From positions 318,212,456 to 318,276,455 of the forward strand of contig NC_081407.1 in NCBI RefSeq assembly GCF_030272615.1: 64,000 nt of DNA, given 5' to 3'. Under the pieces are notes generated by a model. It was not told where the DNA came from. It ran no database searches and saw only the letters and a program-made list of their open reading frames with translations. The first letter of the stretch is position 1; each line of letters starts with the position of its first letter. Positions 11,545-23,988 of this stretch are shown here, one piece after another. The DNA comes from Cryptomeria japonica. Lineage: Eukaryota > Streptophyta > Pinopsida > Cupressales > Cupressaceae. Made by a program: the position numbers and the translations under genes.

Positions 11545-13163
11545 TGTAATGTCCCTTTTCTAGATTACCTTGTAATTTGCCCAGATGGAATTAGAATATT
11601 ATGGCTCAGATCAGATCTGCTTGCTGTCTATGGGACCTCCAGCTGTTCCTCCATGCATACCACTAATCTAGAGTATTATTGACTGTGGTTAAATATGGTT
11701 CAGGTCTGGTCCTCTGCATTGTCTTCCTTTATGTCTGCTCTGAACTCAGAAATTAGAATGTTCCATAAATGGTTTTTCTAATGTCCACCAAAAGACTTGT
11801 TTATATATCCCGCAGCATGCCTCTTTATCCAATGGTCACCTCTCTTTGATTGGGTCGGCCAGCATTAGTAATAATAATTATTTATTGGTTTTTTAATCTC
11901 TTTTATACAGGTCAGCCCTAATATATATTTCATTGCCTAATTTTATTTATTTATGCTGCATTTTATTGTTGCCCTAGGTCGGCCCTTAAATAGTCACAGC
12001 AATTTCTATATATATTTTTATTAGCAATTCATTGTTATTACTGCAGGTCGGCCCTAACTTCTGTAATGTCCCCACTTTGAAATAGAATTTAATAATAAAA
12101 CTAAAATATAAAAGAATATAATTAAAATTTAATTAAGTTAATGAAAGGTCAAAAGACATAAAATGAAAAGTTGCGACTCCCTCAAACATGAGATATAAAA
12201 GGCAGAACAGAACCTCATTTGAGGGGGGATAATTTGGGAATCAGAAGTGCGGATCTGATTTAAATAAGAAGTGCAGATCTGATTGTGAAAGGTTGTGTCC
12301 CTTTCAAAGGGCAGAAATAATGAAGAGTTGCACTCTTTCAAAGGGTGCTAATGGTGTCTCTTGCCAAAGGGAATACATGATGAAGAGGTGTGACCTCTCC
12401 CTCGCATCGAGAGATATAAAGGAAAGGAGCCAAAAACATCCAGTGACATCACCATTGATCAGATCAGATCAGAACACATCCTTGTTCTTGGTGGTATGCA
12501 TGGGGATGTGCTTACCGTGTATGCTTAATATATGAAGCCTGATAATGTTCTTGCAGAATTTAATAGTAATATTAATATAGACTGCAATATGTATGACAGA
12601 CATACATAATTTTAAATACATTCATAGTACAATGAGATATCAATATATTCAGAGTCTAAATACTTAATCAATTCTAATTCTTCCCTTCATAAGGAGAGGT
12701 GTGGTGTTGTTAGGGAGAGGTGGAGTAAATCCATCCCAAAAATAGATGAGCCCCAAGGGTAAATGGACTAATGATCCTGAAATCTGGGCTGCATTATGAG
12801 CCCCAAGGGTGAATGGACTGATGTTCCTGAAATCTGGGCTGCATTATGGAGGTGGTGCCATTGGGCCCTAGACAAGTAAATCCCCAACGAAGGTTGAGAA
12901 TTAAAAGGGATTAAGATTAGAGCTTGAATAAGGACAATATCAGTTGTACTATGAGCAACCATAGTTATTATATATGTAATTAATGTAGCATAATAAGTAG
13001 TAATGTAAGTTGCTCTTTAGGAATTGGCAGCCTCCTAGTAGGGGACAATACACTTCCTCCTGCCCTAGTTGACCCTCATGCCATGTATCGCCCAGGCCTA
13101 GGTATTTAATGGTGTTGCGATTGGTTTGTTGACTGTGAATAGGGTTTTAGACTGGGCATGACA
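11545..13163 (-). repeat. 5' LTR (right), interrupted by a solo LTR
   Basis: It begins tgtaatgtccc and ends ggcatgaca followed by the gctaa duplication. The LTR sequence runs 11,545-12,061 and resumes at 13,053; the 991 bp between belong to a different LTR inserted later. Confidence 0.8.
12062..13052 (+). mobile_element. Solo LTR nested in another LTR
   Basis: It starts tgtaatgtcccc and ends ggggacaataca, near-perfect terminal inverted repeats. Flanking acttc at 12,057-12,061 recurs at 13,052-13,056, overlapping the terminal A, so the duplication is intact or one base short. It has a TATA-like agatataaaagg at about 12,190. A 50-bp tandem repeat starts at 12,748 and 12,798. It matches 53,593-54,586 over its length. 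Solo LTRs arise by recombination between the two LTRs of a full element. Confidence 0.8.
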
Positions 13164-13168
13164 GCTAA

Positions 13169-16100
13169 CACTCAACCACATTTTGGTGTTGCGCCCCCCC
13201 CCCCCCCCACATCAAACTATAAGTCTAAGCAAGTAATAGGCCAATGATGAATCATGATCATAAAAATCTACAAAAAGCATATTCCTTGATGCAAATCTCT
13301 GCATATTCACAGTCAAAGCCACAATCCATGATTATCTTGTTTCATACATTGGACAACTTGTTTAGTATACAAGGACCGCCATAGTCGAAATTCGCATGCT
13401 ACAGTCCTTGTACTGCTGAATACAAGTTAAGTCATAGTGGGCAAGAAAGGCCATTTTCAAAACACAAAATGTATCATCATGTCTTGCATAGAAAACGTAT
13501 AGAAGAATCCCATCTATTGGTATCCTAGCTAGAGTCAAAATAGAACATAACCCTCTTTGTTAATGAGCTTCTTGCATAGAAAACTCATAGAAGAATCCCA
13601 TCTATTGGTATCCTAGCTAGAGTCAAAATAGAACAAAAAAATTAATCTTTTTACTTAAGTACTCCTCTTTGTTAATGAACTTGTCAACAAATCATGCAGT
13701 CTTGAAGCCTTAAAAATAATTAATAACAAAGTCTTCAATTGAATATACACACAAGTCATTGAGAAACGATCAAATATCATGGTTACATCATCATCCAGGA
13801 CCTATCTTAGACGCCAATACATGACTTGATGTGATGTTGTAATGAGTAATGTAACCTCCTCTAAGCCATATAATTTTTGTTTTGATTATTTGTCTTGATG
13901 CCATGGATTTCATATTCCATGAGTTTTGTATACATTTGATAATATTTGTATATCTAAATGTGTTATTTCCTTCAACTAAAATTTGTGTTTATAGGTATTT
14001 GATCGATGTATACTTGTATATGTGATCAAAGTAGCTTCTATTTGATGAGGTTATTGTCTCTTTAAGGTTTATTTATTATTTCGAAATTGCTGAGTCTAGG
14101 CGCTGAGTCTTAATCCGAGTAAAAAATCAGCTTGCTGAGTCCGAGGCAAGTCAGAGTCTTGTAGCTATGTAAGAGAGACAGAAATTCACCTAGGAAACCC
14201 TTGGAAATTTATTTTCAAACCTTGCAGGCCTTTCAAACCCTAATTACATTTTAACATAAACATGAGTACCCTAAACATCATCCTCTTAATACATTACGAT
14301 GCAAACCATAGACCTGAGGACAAAATATACCATAATATACTCCTCAGACCACATTGCGTCTGGGTGTACAACAGGATTTGTTGTTGCTTTTTTTTGCATG
14401 ACTAGAAAACTTTTGGCTTAGATGCCTTACAGCTACCGCTAACTGCCAAACAAAAGGGGGAACCAATAGTGACTTTTGCAGATAGGCGGATTGGCCAATA
14501 GATCAAAAAATCAAATTAAAGTTATAAGGCAATGAGATTTACAAGGCCGTCCAACATGAAGGACTTGTAGCTCAATCTGGAATCCCAAATTACAATCCTT
14601 TTTGGCTAAGGCCTGACTTAGTCTGTTTATGAAAAATATCATTATGGTAATACTTACATAAATTAGATAAAAAACTCCCACCTATATACATTATAAACAT
14701 AACTCACATCAAGAGGAGATGAAGAGAAGATTGACCATGTTCAACCACCATCAGAAAATTTAATTTAAAAATTTCCTCTAGGTAAAAACCATAACCTCCT
14801 TGGGTATGGGCAGTAGATAACAAACAAGGTAAAAACCATGATCTTATTAAATATTAATGCACAGTAGATAACCAAAGACCACTTCAACCGAGAAACTAAT
14901 ATTACATTATAGTAATCCTTGGAGAACATTGTCAGCCTTGTTTATATGCAGAAAAATGATATATTTCACCCATGATTTCAAGCATTACACATTTTGAAAG
15001 TTTCTTTGAGTCACAGTATTCATTAAAGATTGATTAAAATCACTTAAAAATGAGATTTAGAATAATGCCGTTTCCATCAATGAGTTCATGAAAGTTAAAT
15101 TCTAAACTTTTTTTCAGAAGTTTTCTCCCAGATTTTTCACATCTTTTGAAAGGCAATATGATTTCAGATGAGACTACCCCATACCCCTTCATAGCAGGCT
15201 TCCAAGAAACTTGCCTTCAAAAGTCATCATTACAATATAGCGACCCCTCTTAAGATAGGTTTCCAAATTTATATGTAGTTTGTTATCTTATAAAGGACAT
15301 CTTCACTTCCCAGTCAAACCATTTTGTGAGCATTCAATACTTGATATTTCTTTTGAATTTTCTCCTCTGTAGCACATTTAAGCTAAATAAATTGCATGAG
15401 CATAACAGACACCATTAGCATGGATCATAAACCTTTCTACAATTCAATAGATAAAATTCAGGTCCTCTATCAGCTCTCGTAGGTTTCTTGGTTATAGAAG
15501 CAAAAACTGTTATGTTCCACCAAGCTTCTAGGGCGGCATTTGGAAGATACGTTCCAAGAACGGATTTATTAGAGGCCATTTTAGGGGATGGCAGGGGGTG
15601 GCTTTTGAAAAATGGGGAAATTTAAAAATATAAGAAAATTTCAAATATTCATATGATAACATTGATAAGGCATTCATCATATACAATATATATCCTTAAT
15701 AGATAACCTTTAAATAAAATGCCCAATGGCTGCAGTTCTAACTACAAAATGACAAAAAAACATAGAAAGTATGCTGCTACCCCTGAGCTTGACAAGAACT
15801 TATGCAACCAATGAGCCTATCTCCTTTATCCCGTGATTGTAGTGGTTGACACAAGCGACAACATGTTCCTAACTTTGTATTGAGATTGGAAACGAGGTTG
15901 CATCAATAAGACCAAAATCTTTGTCGTTAGATGTAAACCTGCAATCCCACAAAAACAACTAAAAACTGTCGTTTCGAGGAATACAAAGGCACCCTCTTGT
16001 GACTGAAACATCACCTTGAGAGGTAAAAATAATGCTTAAAGTCCTAGGTATTATTTTGCCTGATTTTATCATGAAGCCCTGATATGTTGCTAACTAAAAT

Positions 16101-17080
16101 GGCTAAAAACCGTCTTCAAATCTTGCAAAGTCAACCCTAAAATGTGTGACTACCACGCAACTTAAAGGATCTGGACACTCTGCTGTTTTGCAGACCAAAA
16201 TCTCTCATTTAGGTATGAGAGTGGTGTGGGCCCCCTAAAGAAGAATAAAATATTTTTTAATTTGTTTTGGGCGTTTATTTTTTTTTAATTTAAGTGGAAC
16301 TGCAAAGGGATGGCTGGCCATCCCCTTGGACAGTCAAGAGATGTCACTGACATCCGAGGCCATTCAGGGATGGCCGACCATCCCCATTAGGTCCCCACAT
16401 TCTCAAGACATCAGAGGAAAATAAGTTTGACTTAGGATGGTGGAGGGACATTACCAAGGTATCCCCAGAACGTTTCCAGTATAAGAACATGTCAAAATAT
16501 GTTGCAACACATCCCCAAGGAACATAGAAAAACTGCAAAAAAATCATAAGAAATTGCAAGTAATCAAGAACCAGAAATTTCGCCCTTTTTTCGACAATGG
16601 AAATCATGATTTAAACAGTGACTCAACATGCAATTTTTTGACAACTTTTACCAACAAATTAAAAAGAAATGGAACAAACTCATCCAGTACATAAAAAATC
16701 ATGAATTTGACCAGTCCTTTACGAGTTGGGACAATTTTTTGGACAAACAAATGTTGTTTTTGTTGTTTTTCCTTCACATTTGGATGGTATTTTTGGAGGA
16801 ATCCAAACATTTTCAAGCTGGATCTGGTGATTTTCAGGACTTTATAATGTTTTTTTAATTTCTTTCTGCATTTGCATGGATAAGTTGGAGGAATCAAAAA
16901 CTCTTTGAGCTGGATTTGAAGATTTATGTGGCTGTAGGATGCAAACTGTAGAGTTTCATCTTGATTTCAAGCTAGCATTCAACAATATCCAAAAACTTGT
17001 TTTGACATTTCATCTTTTAGGTTTAGATTTATTTTTTTAATAAATTCTTCTTATTTGTTTAAAAATATAAATATAAATGA
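13169..17080. other. Long stretch without a recognisable gene
   Basis: It holds a C-run at about 13,193-13,208, a local duplication at 13,482-13,681 and gagtc-rich sequence at 14,090-14,165. There are short frames but none with domains, splice-like exon structure or element termini that I recognise. Probably old, decayed repeats. Confidence 0.4.
13482..13681. repeat. Tandem duplication, period 89 bp
   Basis: The block beginning cttgcatagaaaac and continuing through tcccatctattggtatcc occurs at 13,482 and again at 13,571 with few changes. The second copy has a short AT-rich insertion before its end. Confidence 0.75.
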
Positions 17081-18069
17081 TCAAAAAACCCTATGTTGGA
17101 ATTTAAAAATCAATTAAAAAATTTAATACTCTCTTGCTTGCTTACCAAATTAAATTGTTGAAGAAAACCCATTAATTTGCAATGTCATGTTCGTTGTTAT
17201 TTACTTTGTGCTTGCAAATATTGTAGAGGTTGATGATGCACAATAGTCTCTTTAACAGAAAAACGGTGGCTCCATTTTTAAAAGTGTGAACTAACACAAA
17301 TAATTATTTATCATAACTTGCGTAATTCATTCTTCGTATGTTGAATGCATCTCTGTTTCTGCTTTCTGTGATGGAATATTAGAATAACTGATTTATCCTT
17401 ACTTGTTCTATCATCATGAAGTGTTTATCTTTGCATAGATATTGAATGACAGTAATGTTTTGATTTCCAAAGTTACGCATGAGTGAGAATCGATTGGAAG
17501 ATTCTCCATTTATTTCTTTTAAATAGTTTAGTCTTCTGCCTTTGATTGCTTTCTAGTTAAAAGCTCTACTTTTAATTGCTTTCTGGTTAAAAGCATCCAT
17601 AGTTATAATTCATTGCAAATATTTAGAAGGTAGCTGTGCCTTGTAAAAGAAGTAGAGAGTAGGTGTAGAAGGACATCACACCTATCTCAACTGTTTGAAA
17701 CAGTTTGCTACCTATCCGGGCGTCAGAATACAGATCAAGGTGACAAAATAACTTGCATAACCTTAACTGCTAAGTGATTACCTCTGAATAATAACATATA
17801 GGTTTGCCACCTTAAAGCAAGATGGTGCCCATTGCATATATCACTAGCACCTGTTTCTGCCTAAGAAGCATGAATCATTTAATACTTTAATGTTTCAAAT
17901 ACTTCATTTTGTTCATTACACCAATTAAAGTTCCTCCCTTCTGATGCAATTTGATGTAAAGGTGCGGCTATATAGGAAAAATGAAGGAATAAACTTTCTC
18001 ATGAATTGTGAAGCCCCTACAAAACTCCTAGTTTCTGTGGTACTCTTGGTGTAGACCCATTTACAATTG

Positions 18070-18830
18070 TTTCAACTTTAGATGGGTCTAAATATTAATT
18101 CTCCTTCTCCTACAACATGCCCTAAATATACCCATGATTCTTTGTCAAATTCACATTTCTTTAAATTGCATAATAGTTGTTCTTTTAACCTTTGCAAGGC
18201 TTGCCTAATGTGGATTAAATGTTCTTCCCATGTAGTACTAAATATTCAAATATCATCTAGATAGACTATCACAAAGTTGTATGTGTATTCCCATAAAACA
18301 GAATTCATTATTCTCATAAAAGTAGCAAGCACATTACTCAAGCCAAAAGGAAATACTAAACATTTATAAAGTCCTTTCTTTGTTTTAAAAGCAGTTTTCC
18401 AACTGTTCTCTTCTTTCATTGCACCTAATGGTAACCAAACTTAAGATCCAACTTAGTAAAATACTTAACATGTCTAGGTTGAACTAGCAAGTCATCTATC
18501 CTCAAGCGGGAACATCTATTCTCAATAGTAACTTTATTAAAAGCCCAATAATATATGCACATTCTTCAAGAACCACCTTTCTTCCACACCATCACTATGT
18601 GTGACCCACAAGGTGAAACGCTAGGGCAAATCACCACTTACTCCAATAACTCTTGTGGCTACCTCTTGATCTAGTTACTCTCCAATAAGGATTGCCTATA
18701 CAAGCCAACGTTTGGTAAAGCATATTTTGATAGAAGTTAAATCTCATACTCAGTGGCAACCCTTCTATTCTACAAACACTTCTTGAGAAGATGACAAGAC
18801 TTCATCAAAGCCTTCCAATTTTGAATTAGT
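18070..18830 (-). pseudogene. Degenerate Ty3/Gypsy reverse transcriptase
   Basis: The minus strand at 18,252-18,290 encodes FVIVYLDDI, the catalytic YLDD motif of Gypsy RT, followed at once by a stop codon. Flanking sequence in changing frames resembles the RT stretches before and after the motif, but stops and frameshifts are dense. RT copies element RNA into DNA; this copy cannot. It belongs with the zinc-knuckle fragment and primer-binding-site relic further right. Confidence 0.65.
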
Positions 18831-19382
18831 CACAATTGAAATGCTAATCCCATCTTCATTCTTATCTTTTAGCAAAAGTAAGAAAAATTGTTTAGTATTT
18901 TCAATTTATTTGATTGCTTGGTTGGCACTTGTCGTAGCTACTTTGGCCCCACTCTAGTGTCCTTTGATTATATATTTGACCCCATCTTTGACCCATCTAT
19001 ACATATTAGCTCTTCTCATGACTATAGCAACTCCTACATAACGATATGGAGTAACGAGAACATTATCAAAAGCATCAAGGGGAATGTCATCGGCCTCTAT
19101 CTCATCTATGTATTGTGGATTTATCCCAATTTTTACTTTACAATTTTGTTTGCTTGTAGCTCTACAGCTCTTTTAACCCATCCTAATGAGTATGGATGTG
19201 GATGCTCCTCCATTTTAATCCCAAGGCTTTTAACCAAATTTTTTGAAATAAGATTATATGGTGAAACCCTAGATCTAGCCAAGCATTAATTTTGTTTCTT
19301 TTAGCGTGTAATTCCAAGACAAAAAGTGTTTTCATCTCTTCAAATTCATTTTCCTTAGTGGTCATGCATCCAAGTTCATCAT

Positions 19383-19586
19383 TTATATTTGAACCATCTT
19401 ATATTTCCATTTCACCTTTATAAATAGTAAGCATAGGTTTCTTTGTATCATTTCTTTACCCTTATTCTTGGGATTTAGTTCAAAATGAAGTTTCCAACAT
19501 TTTGAATTTACATGCCCATCTAAATTGCAATGACTACAATGATTTGTTGTGTCCTTTATATCATTGTTGTCATCCTCTTTGTGCAC
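19383..19586 (-). pseudogene. Gag zinc-knuckle fragment of the degenerate Gypsy element
   Basis: A 67-codon frame contains CSHCNLDGHVNSKCWKLH, a CCHC zinc knuckle (Cys-x2-Cys-x4-His-x4-Cys) followed by the tryptophan and lysine typical of Gag in this group of plant Gypsy elements. Such knuckles bind element RNA. The frame is short and has no capsid domain. Its order relative to the RT (further left, same strand) is right for gag-pol. Confidence 0.7.
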
Positions 19587-20508
19587 TATTGTATTCGCTT
19601 TCTTTGTTTTCCATTTTTTTTATATTTCCTTTTGAATTTAATTGAATCTCCCTCATAAATCTTCTACTCCTCCTCTACATAGTATACTTGGACAAATGCC
19701 TCATCCAAGTCCTTTGGATTAGTGGTAACCACCCTCCTTTGTATGTGACTATAGAGTTCACGATTTTTTCTCATCATATTCTCCTCTTCAAGATCCATGC
19801 CATTCACCATAGCCTATTGCTAGAATTCCATGGTCTAATTCTGTACAATGTGACCACTCTGTTGCTTGTGATACATCCATTTTATTTTTTGATCTGCCTT
19901 GTGTCCTACAAGATAGAAATATCTTCTTATTAATTCTATGAGTTCTTCCCATTTATCAACTATTGACTTTTTCTTTTTTTACAATTTGCAACATATGCCT
20001 CCCATCATTCAAGCGCATGATCAATCATCTTAAGACATACAAAATTAACCCTTTGAGCTCCATTTAGTTTTGCACAACTAAAATAGACTTCCAACAACTT
20101 AATCCATGTCTCTAATATTTCTGCATTAATTTGTCCATTCAAATGCTTAATTTCTACTTTTCTTTCAATCTTAAATAGACAAAAAATTTATGACTCTATA
20201 TTAGGTTCATTTAAAAAATCTTCTTTCATATCATCCATGATAATACAAAATTTATTTGCTATTACTTTAAGCAACTCACGGATGAAAGTTTGTTCATCTT
20301 CCATTTTACCTTGTTGCCTACTCATGTGCTCTTGTTGTTGCCTAAATCATTCCTGATTTTCTGTGATTTCATTCTTAATTTTTTTATTATTCCTTTAATG
20401 TGGCATTTTAATGTTGTGACACATGCATTCAAATCCTGCATGATTGAACTTGTAGCTCTTGTTACAATCATGCAAAATCCTTTCATAAATCTATAAATGA
20501 TTAAAACC

Positions 20509-20520
20509 GCTTCGATACAA
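20509..20520 (-). other. Relic primer-binding site
   Basis: The minus strand reads TTGTATCGAAGC, close to the plant TGGTATCAAAGC type. It lies at the 5' side of the degenerate Gypsy element, so an LTR probably begins just to its right (about 20,530). Weakly similar sequence at about 17,090 may be the other LTR, but this is not secure. Confidence 0.4.
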
Positions 20521-22241
20521 AAATTAACCTATAAACTCTACTTTGGAGTTTAAAAAATCAGTTAGGATATTTAATAATCTCCCACTTGCTTTGCAAATGA
20601 AAAGATCGTATTGTTAAGAGAATAATTACTATGCTTTGAACATAAATAAACATGAAACAACTCACAACGCATGGATTTATCTGAAAAAAGCCTCAATGTG
20701 GAGAAAAAATCAGTTTTGGTAGTGACAGAGTGCCTTGCTAACCTCCTTTATTACATTGCAAAGAGATTATTATAACAAGTGAGCAATCTTGCCGTCTACT
20801 TTTGCTTATTTCTCCTACAAGAACAAAAATACACCAATTCCAACTTCTCTGACTATCGATGATTGAATGCTCTCAAACAAGTTTTATTTATAGTTTTTTC
20901 TAATGCATAGTTGACTTTTTTCGAGCCCTAGGTAAAGATCAACAAACACTAGATGCTAAATTGATGATTGTGCAATTTGAATCCCAAGATTTATTATCGG
21001 CACAAGCGTGGACAGTAGCGCACCCATGTTATGGTATAGGTTCAAGCTCACTTCCGTTGTCATTTGTATCTAGTATAGTCTTCAACACTACCAAACACTT
21101 GTCCTTGAATCTAAAACTTGTTCTCTATTCCTGTTTTCCTATTTTTGTATGTTTTCAAAATCCTTTTGGATCAAAAGAATATGCCATTTTTTAGCATAAA
21201 AGAGCCTAGCTCCCAACCCTAAATGTTGAAAAACAAAAATTTAGCATTTAAGGATCGGGTTAGGACTTTTTTAATCCAAAAAAATCCTAATCTTAATCCT
21301 AAAGAGAATTGTTTTCAGCATTTTCACTTGATGTTTTTTTATTTTAATATAGATTTTGAAATTATTATATATAATTATCATTTATAATTATGTACTATGC
21401 AGTATGCATTGTGCAGTGCAATTAATGACAATTCAAGGTATAAACTCTCATTTTTATTCACTCTCTATATCTATATACAATCAAAATGTCTTTAAATTTA
21501 GATAACAGTTTTTTCTCTGTTTTCTACATTTTCTCATTACAAAAGAGGCGGAGAGGGTGGGAGTTGAATTTGATTACAGAGACCTTGAATTAATGAGATG
21601 CCATAGTCAACGAGGTTGTGATGTAATGGTAAAAGGAGAGACTCTAAGAACCTGACCAGAATTTAATGGGATACAGTAAGCATTTCTGAGGATTTAATCT
21701 AAGGAATGTGGTCGAAGCATACTTCGTATAATAATATCATCTAAGATTATCCGGAAGAATACCTTCAAAGGCATTCTACATGCTTCATTAAAATACTCAT
21801 AACATCCCCCAACTATTACCAAAATTAAGGAAAAAAAGGGTCCTACAAGCAACAACAAAAAGGCCAGCAGCAAAGCCAGCATTTGAATGAAACAGACTTT
21901 CGGCTCTACCGGTATTATAAAATTGGCTCCACTAAACCTAAACAGCACGGCGATATAGAAGGAAAATGGAAAGCCATCTGCTACGGTTTCCACAAGATAG
22001 GTCTCGTACAACAAATTAGCATTTGGTTAAGAGTGAAAACAGCCGTTATATTTCAACAAGAACGAGGATTTATCAATCAAAACCCTAATTGCGGTTGAAA
22101 TGATGGCACTCGTGATATCAAATCTCCAAGAGCCTTTCATCATTCTGGCTTACTTGCTACCACAACAAGACCCACAAATACAACCAAATTGACAAGCATT
22201 TAAAAGAGAAAAACATATTTGAAGGTGTGAAAGTGACTAAC

Positions 22242-22491
22242 TATTCTGTGACATCTTCCAGAACCATGTTGACATAAACGTCGAAGCCCCTAAGAGTGCC
22301 AACGAGCTCCTTGTCGCCTTTCATGATCACCCATATCTTTGATCCTATGCACCTGTCTATTAGCTCTGCACCCACCACCACAGCACATTCCTTATGCAAA
22401 CCATACTGGATTGCTAAGAGCTGTCTATAACCGTGAAAACATAAAACAAAAGAAAACCTGATGGAAGAAGGTGTGAAGGATTGTGAGCCAT
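22242..22491 (-). CDS. LSM5: LSm5 (U6 snRNA-associated Sm-like protein), exons 1-2, partial
   Basis: Exon 1 is 22,458-22,491 and starts ATG GCT CAC. Exon 2 is 22,242-22,365. They are separated by a 92-bp GT-AG intron, with a donor GT at the left edge of exon 2. Together they encode 52 codons plus two bases. The product begins [11 protein letters not shown] and continues with [19 protein letters not shown] and [15 protein letters not shown], the Sm1 motif of eukaryotic LSm5, which is about 88-90 residues in plants. LSm5 is part of the LSm2-8 ring on U6 snRNA in splicing and the LSm1-7 ring in cytoplasmic mRNA decay. The remaining ~36 residues (Sm2 motif) were not found to the left within the window. 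They may lie beyond it after a long intron, or the copy may be truncated. No inactivating change is visible. Confidence 0.8.
22366..22457 (-). other. LSm5 intron 1 (92 bp)
   Basis: Read on the minus strand it starts GTTTTC after TCAG and ends GGTGCAG before AGCTAATAG. A codon split G|AG (Glu) across the junction agrees with the known LSm5 sequence, which confirms the splice. Confidence 0.75.
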
Positions 22492-23384
22492 CTTGCAAAG
22501 ACCTGTTCTGCTCTGCTTACAACAACAATGGAGATCACGATGACACCTTCACTAGCGTCTTTGCGCCACTGTTGGCAAGAACTTGAACTTCTATGGATCT
22601 TCAAATATCCTTTCTTGTAAACATGAAGCGAAATTTGCAACTTACATTCAAAGCTAAATTTGCAACTTACACGCTTTTGAAAATGATAAGTGAAATGAAT
22701 GAAAAGAAATTAAATTTATATGGTCCAAGGTAGTCTTTTTATGAAATTTCAAGTTAAGGAAAGAAAATTTGGATTCAATGGATAAGGAAATAGAATATAT
22801 CAAGCAAAATATTTAACTGGTGAGCAAATGGAATATTTTTATGAATGCATGTTTCATAAAGGTTTTTGTTATGCATAATTTTGTCAAAGTGAATATGATT
22901 GCAGGGAGAAAGAAAAAGTATTATATTGAAGTGTTTAATTTTACATATGATTATCGTCAAGAAGCATGTAAGGATAGACATGTAAATATCTTAACAATTG
23001 ATTCTTGGTCTAATGTAATCACCAAGAGGACTCTTGAGAAGTTAGGAGAGCTCGTCATCACTTTGAATAGGAGAAAGATTGAAATGAAGAAAGCAAAAAT
23101 GATAAGACTAGATATCCAATAAGCTTTACAACTTCTATCTTTGTTAAGACAAATAAATCTCTTATAGTTGAAAATATTTGGAACTTAAATTTTTTTATTA
23201 TGTTCACTATTAAAAATTATGTGGGACCTCATACTTATAAAAACTCCTAAAAATTCTCAATAACATGTTGAGATATTTTAGGAAGCCCCCTTCCATGAGA
23301 AAACAACTTAAGTACCCAAAAAATGAAAAAAGTTAAAATAGAAGATCCCAAAAATGAGCCAACAAGACATAAAAATGTGACTTT

Positions 23385-23985
23385 CATGATATCGACCAAG
23401 TTTCCAAGTTAAGGCTCCATACTCTTTACTAACTATTTAGAACCCTTTTTTCTTTGTTTTTTCTTTTTTGATTATGAGTTTGTCACTTTGTTTAGGTAGA
23501 GAAAACATATTTACTAGGATGAGTTAGGTGTTCGTTGCATAACTTGATTATACTTATAAGTGGCAACTTAGATATTGAAAATTTGATTTTATGATATCAA
23601 CCATGTATCTCTAAGGTAAGGATCTATTTGTTGACCATTTAGAACCTTCATCTTATGTCGTTTACTTAGCACTTGTCATTTGCTAATCAATTGTGCTTTG
23701 TTTTCTTAAAACTTTAGTTTTTCCCCTTTAATTATAATTTTTCACTTTGTTTATGTGTATAACATGCATTCACACTGGTGATTTGATTATTGTCAAAAGT
23801 GGTGGCTTAAAGCATTTAACGTGATTATGTTTGATCGACCATGTGTCTCCAAGGTAAAGCTCCAATTTTTTATCATTTAGAACCTTCCATTTGCTCCCTA
23901 TATTTGCCTTTTGTCTTCAATTGACCTTTTACACTTTCATTTTGTTTAAAAAGTTAGTTTTTCCTCTTTGGTTGTCAAAAGTGGC
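23385..23985. repeat. Tandem array of about 200-bp units
   Basis: Three diverged units start at about 23,391, 23,595 and 23,832. Each has a gatatc(g/a)acca block, a tctccaaggtaaggctcca-like block, a catttagaacc block and a T-rich tail. Related units occur in the second duplication block at about 27,475 and 27,689. Confidence 0.6.
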
Positions 23986-23988
23986 ATT

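Larger units (their letters stand above)
8653..13163 (-). mobile_element. Non-autonomous LTR retrotransposon with nested solo LTR
   Basis: The left LTR is 8,653-9,279 and the right LTR starts at 11,545 and ends at 13,163. The flanks carry a perfect 5-bp target-site duplication, gctaa (8,648-8,652 and 13,164-13,168). A primer-binding site complementary to initiator tRNA-Met adjoins the right LTR, so the element is transcribed leftward. The internal region is only about 2.3 kb and has no reverse transcriptase, protease or integrase, only a zinc-knuckle-like frame. It must have depended on enzymes of another element. The right LTR is interrupted by a later solo LTR at 12,062-13,052. Confidence 0.85.
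21373..23970. repeat. Duplication block, copy A (carries LSm5 exons 1-2)
   Basis: This block aligns, with many substitutions and small indels, to 25,228-27,816. Shared landmarks in order are the ataattatgtactatg start, the LSm5-like exons, a region around 22,990 containing catgtaaatatctt, and an array of about 200-bp units at the right end. A different repeat and an extra exon 1 fragment separate the two blocks. Confidence 0.75.

Noticed and set aside
17085-21000. LTR pair for the degenerate Gypsy element (about 17,090 and 20,530)
   Set aside because: A 70-80 base similarity is visible but it fades quickly, and no termini or target duplication were found.
22820-23122. 100-codon plus-strand open frame in the LSm5 block
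   Set aside because: No motif, and the matching region in block C is interrupted by stops, so it is not conserved as protein.
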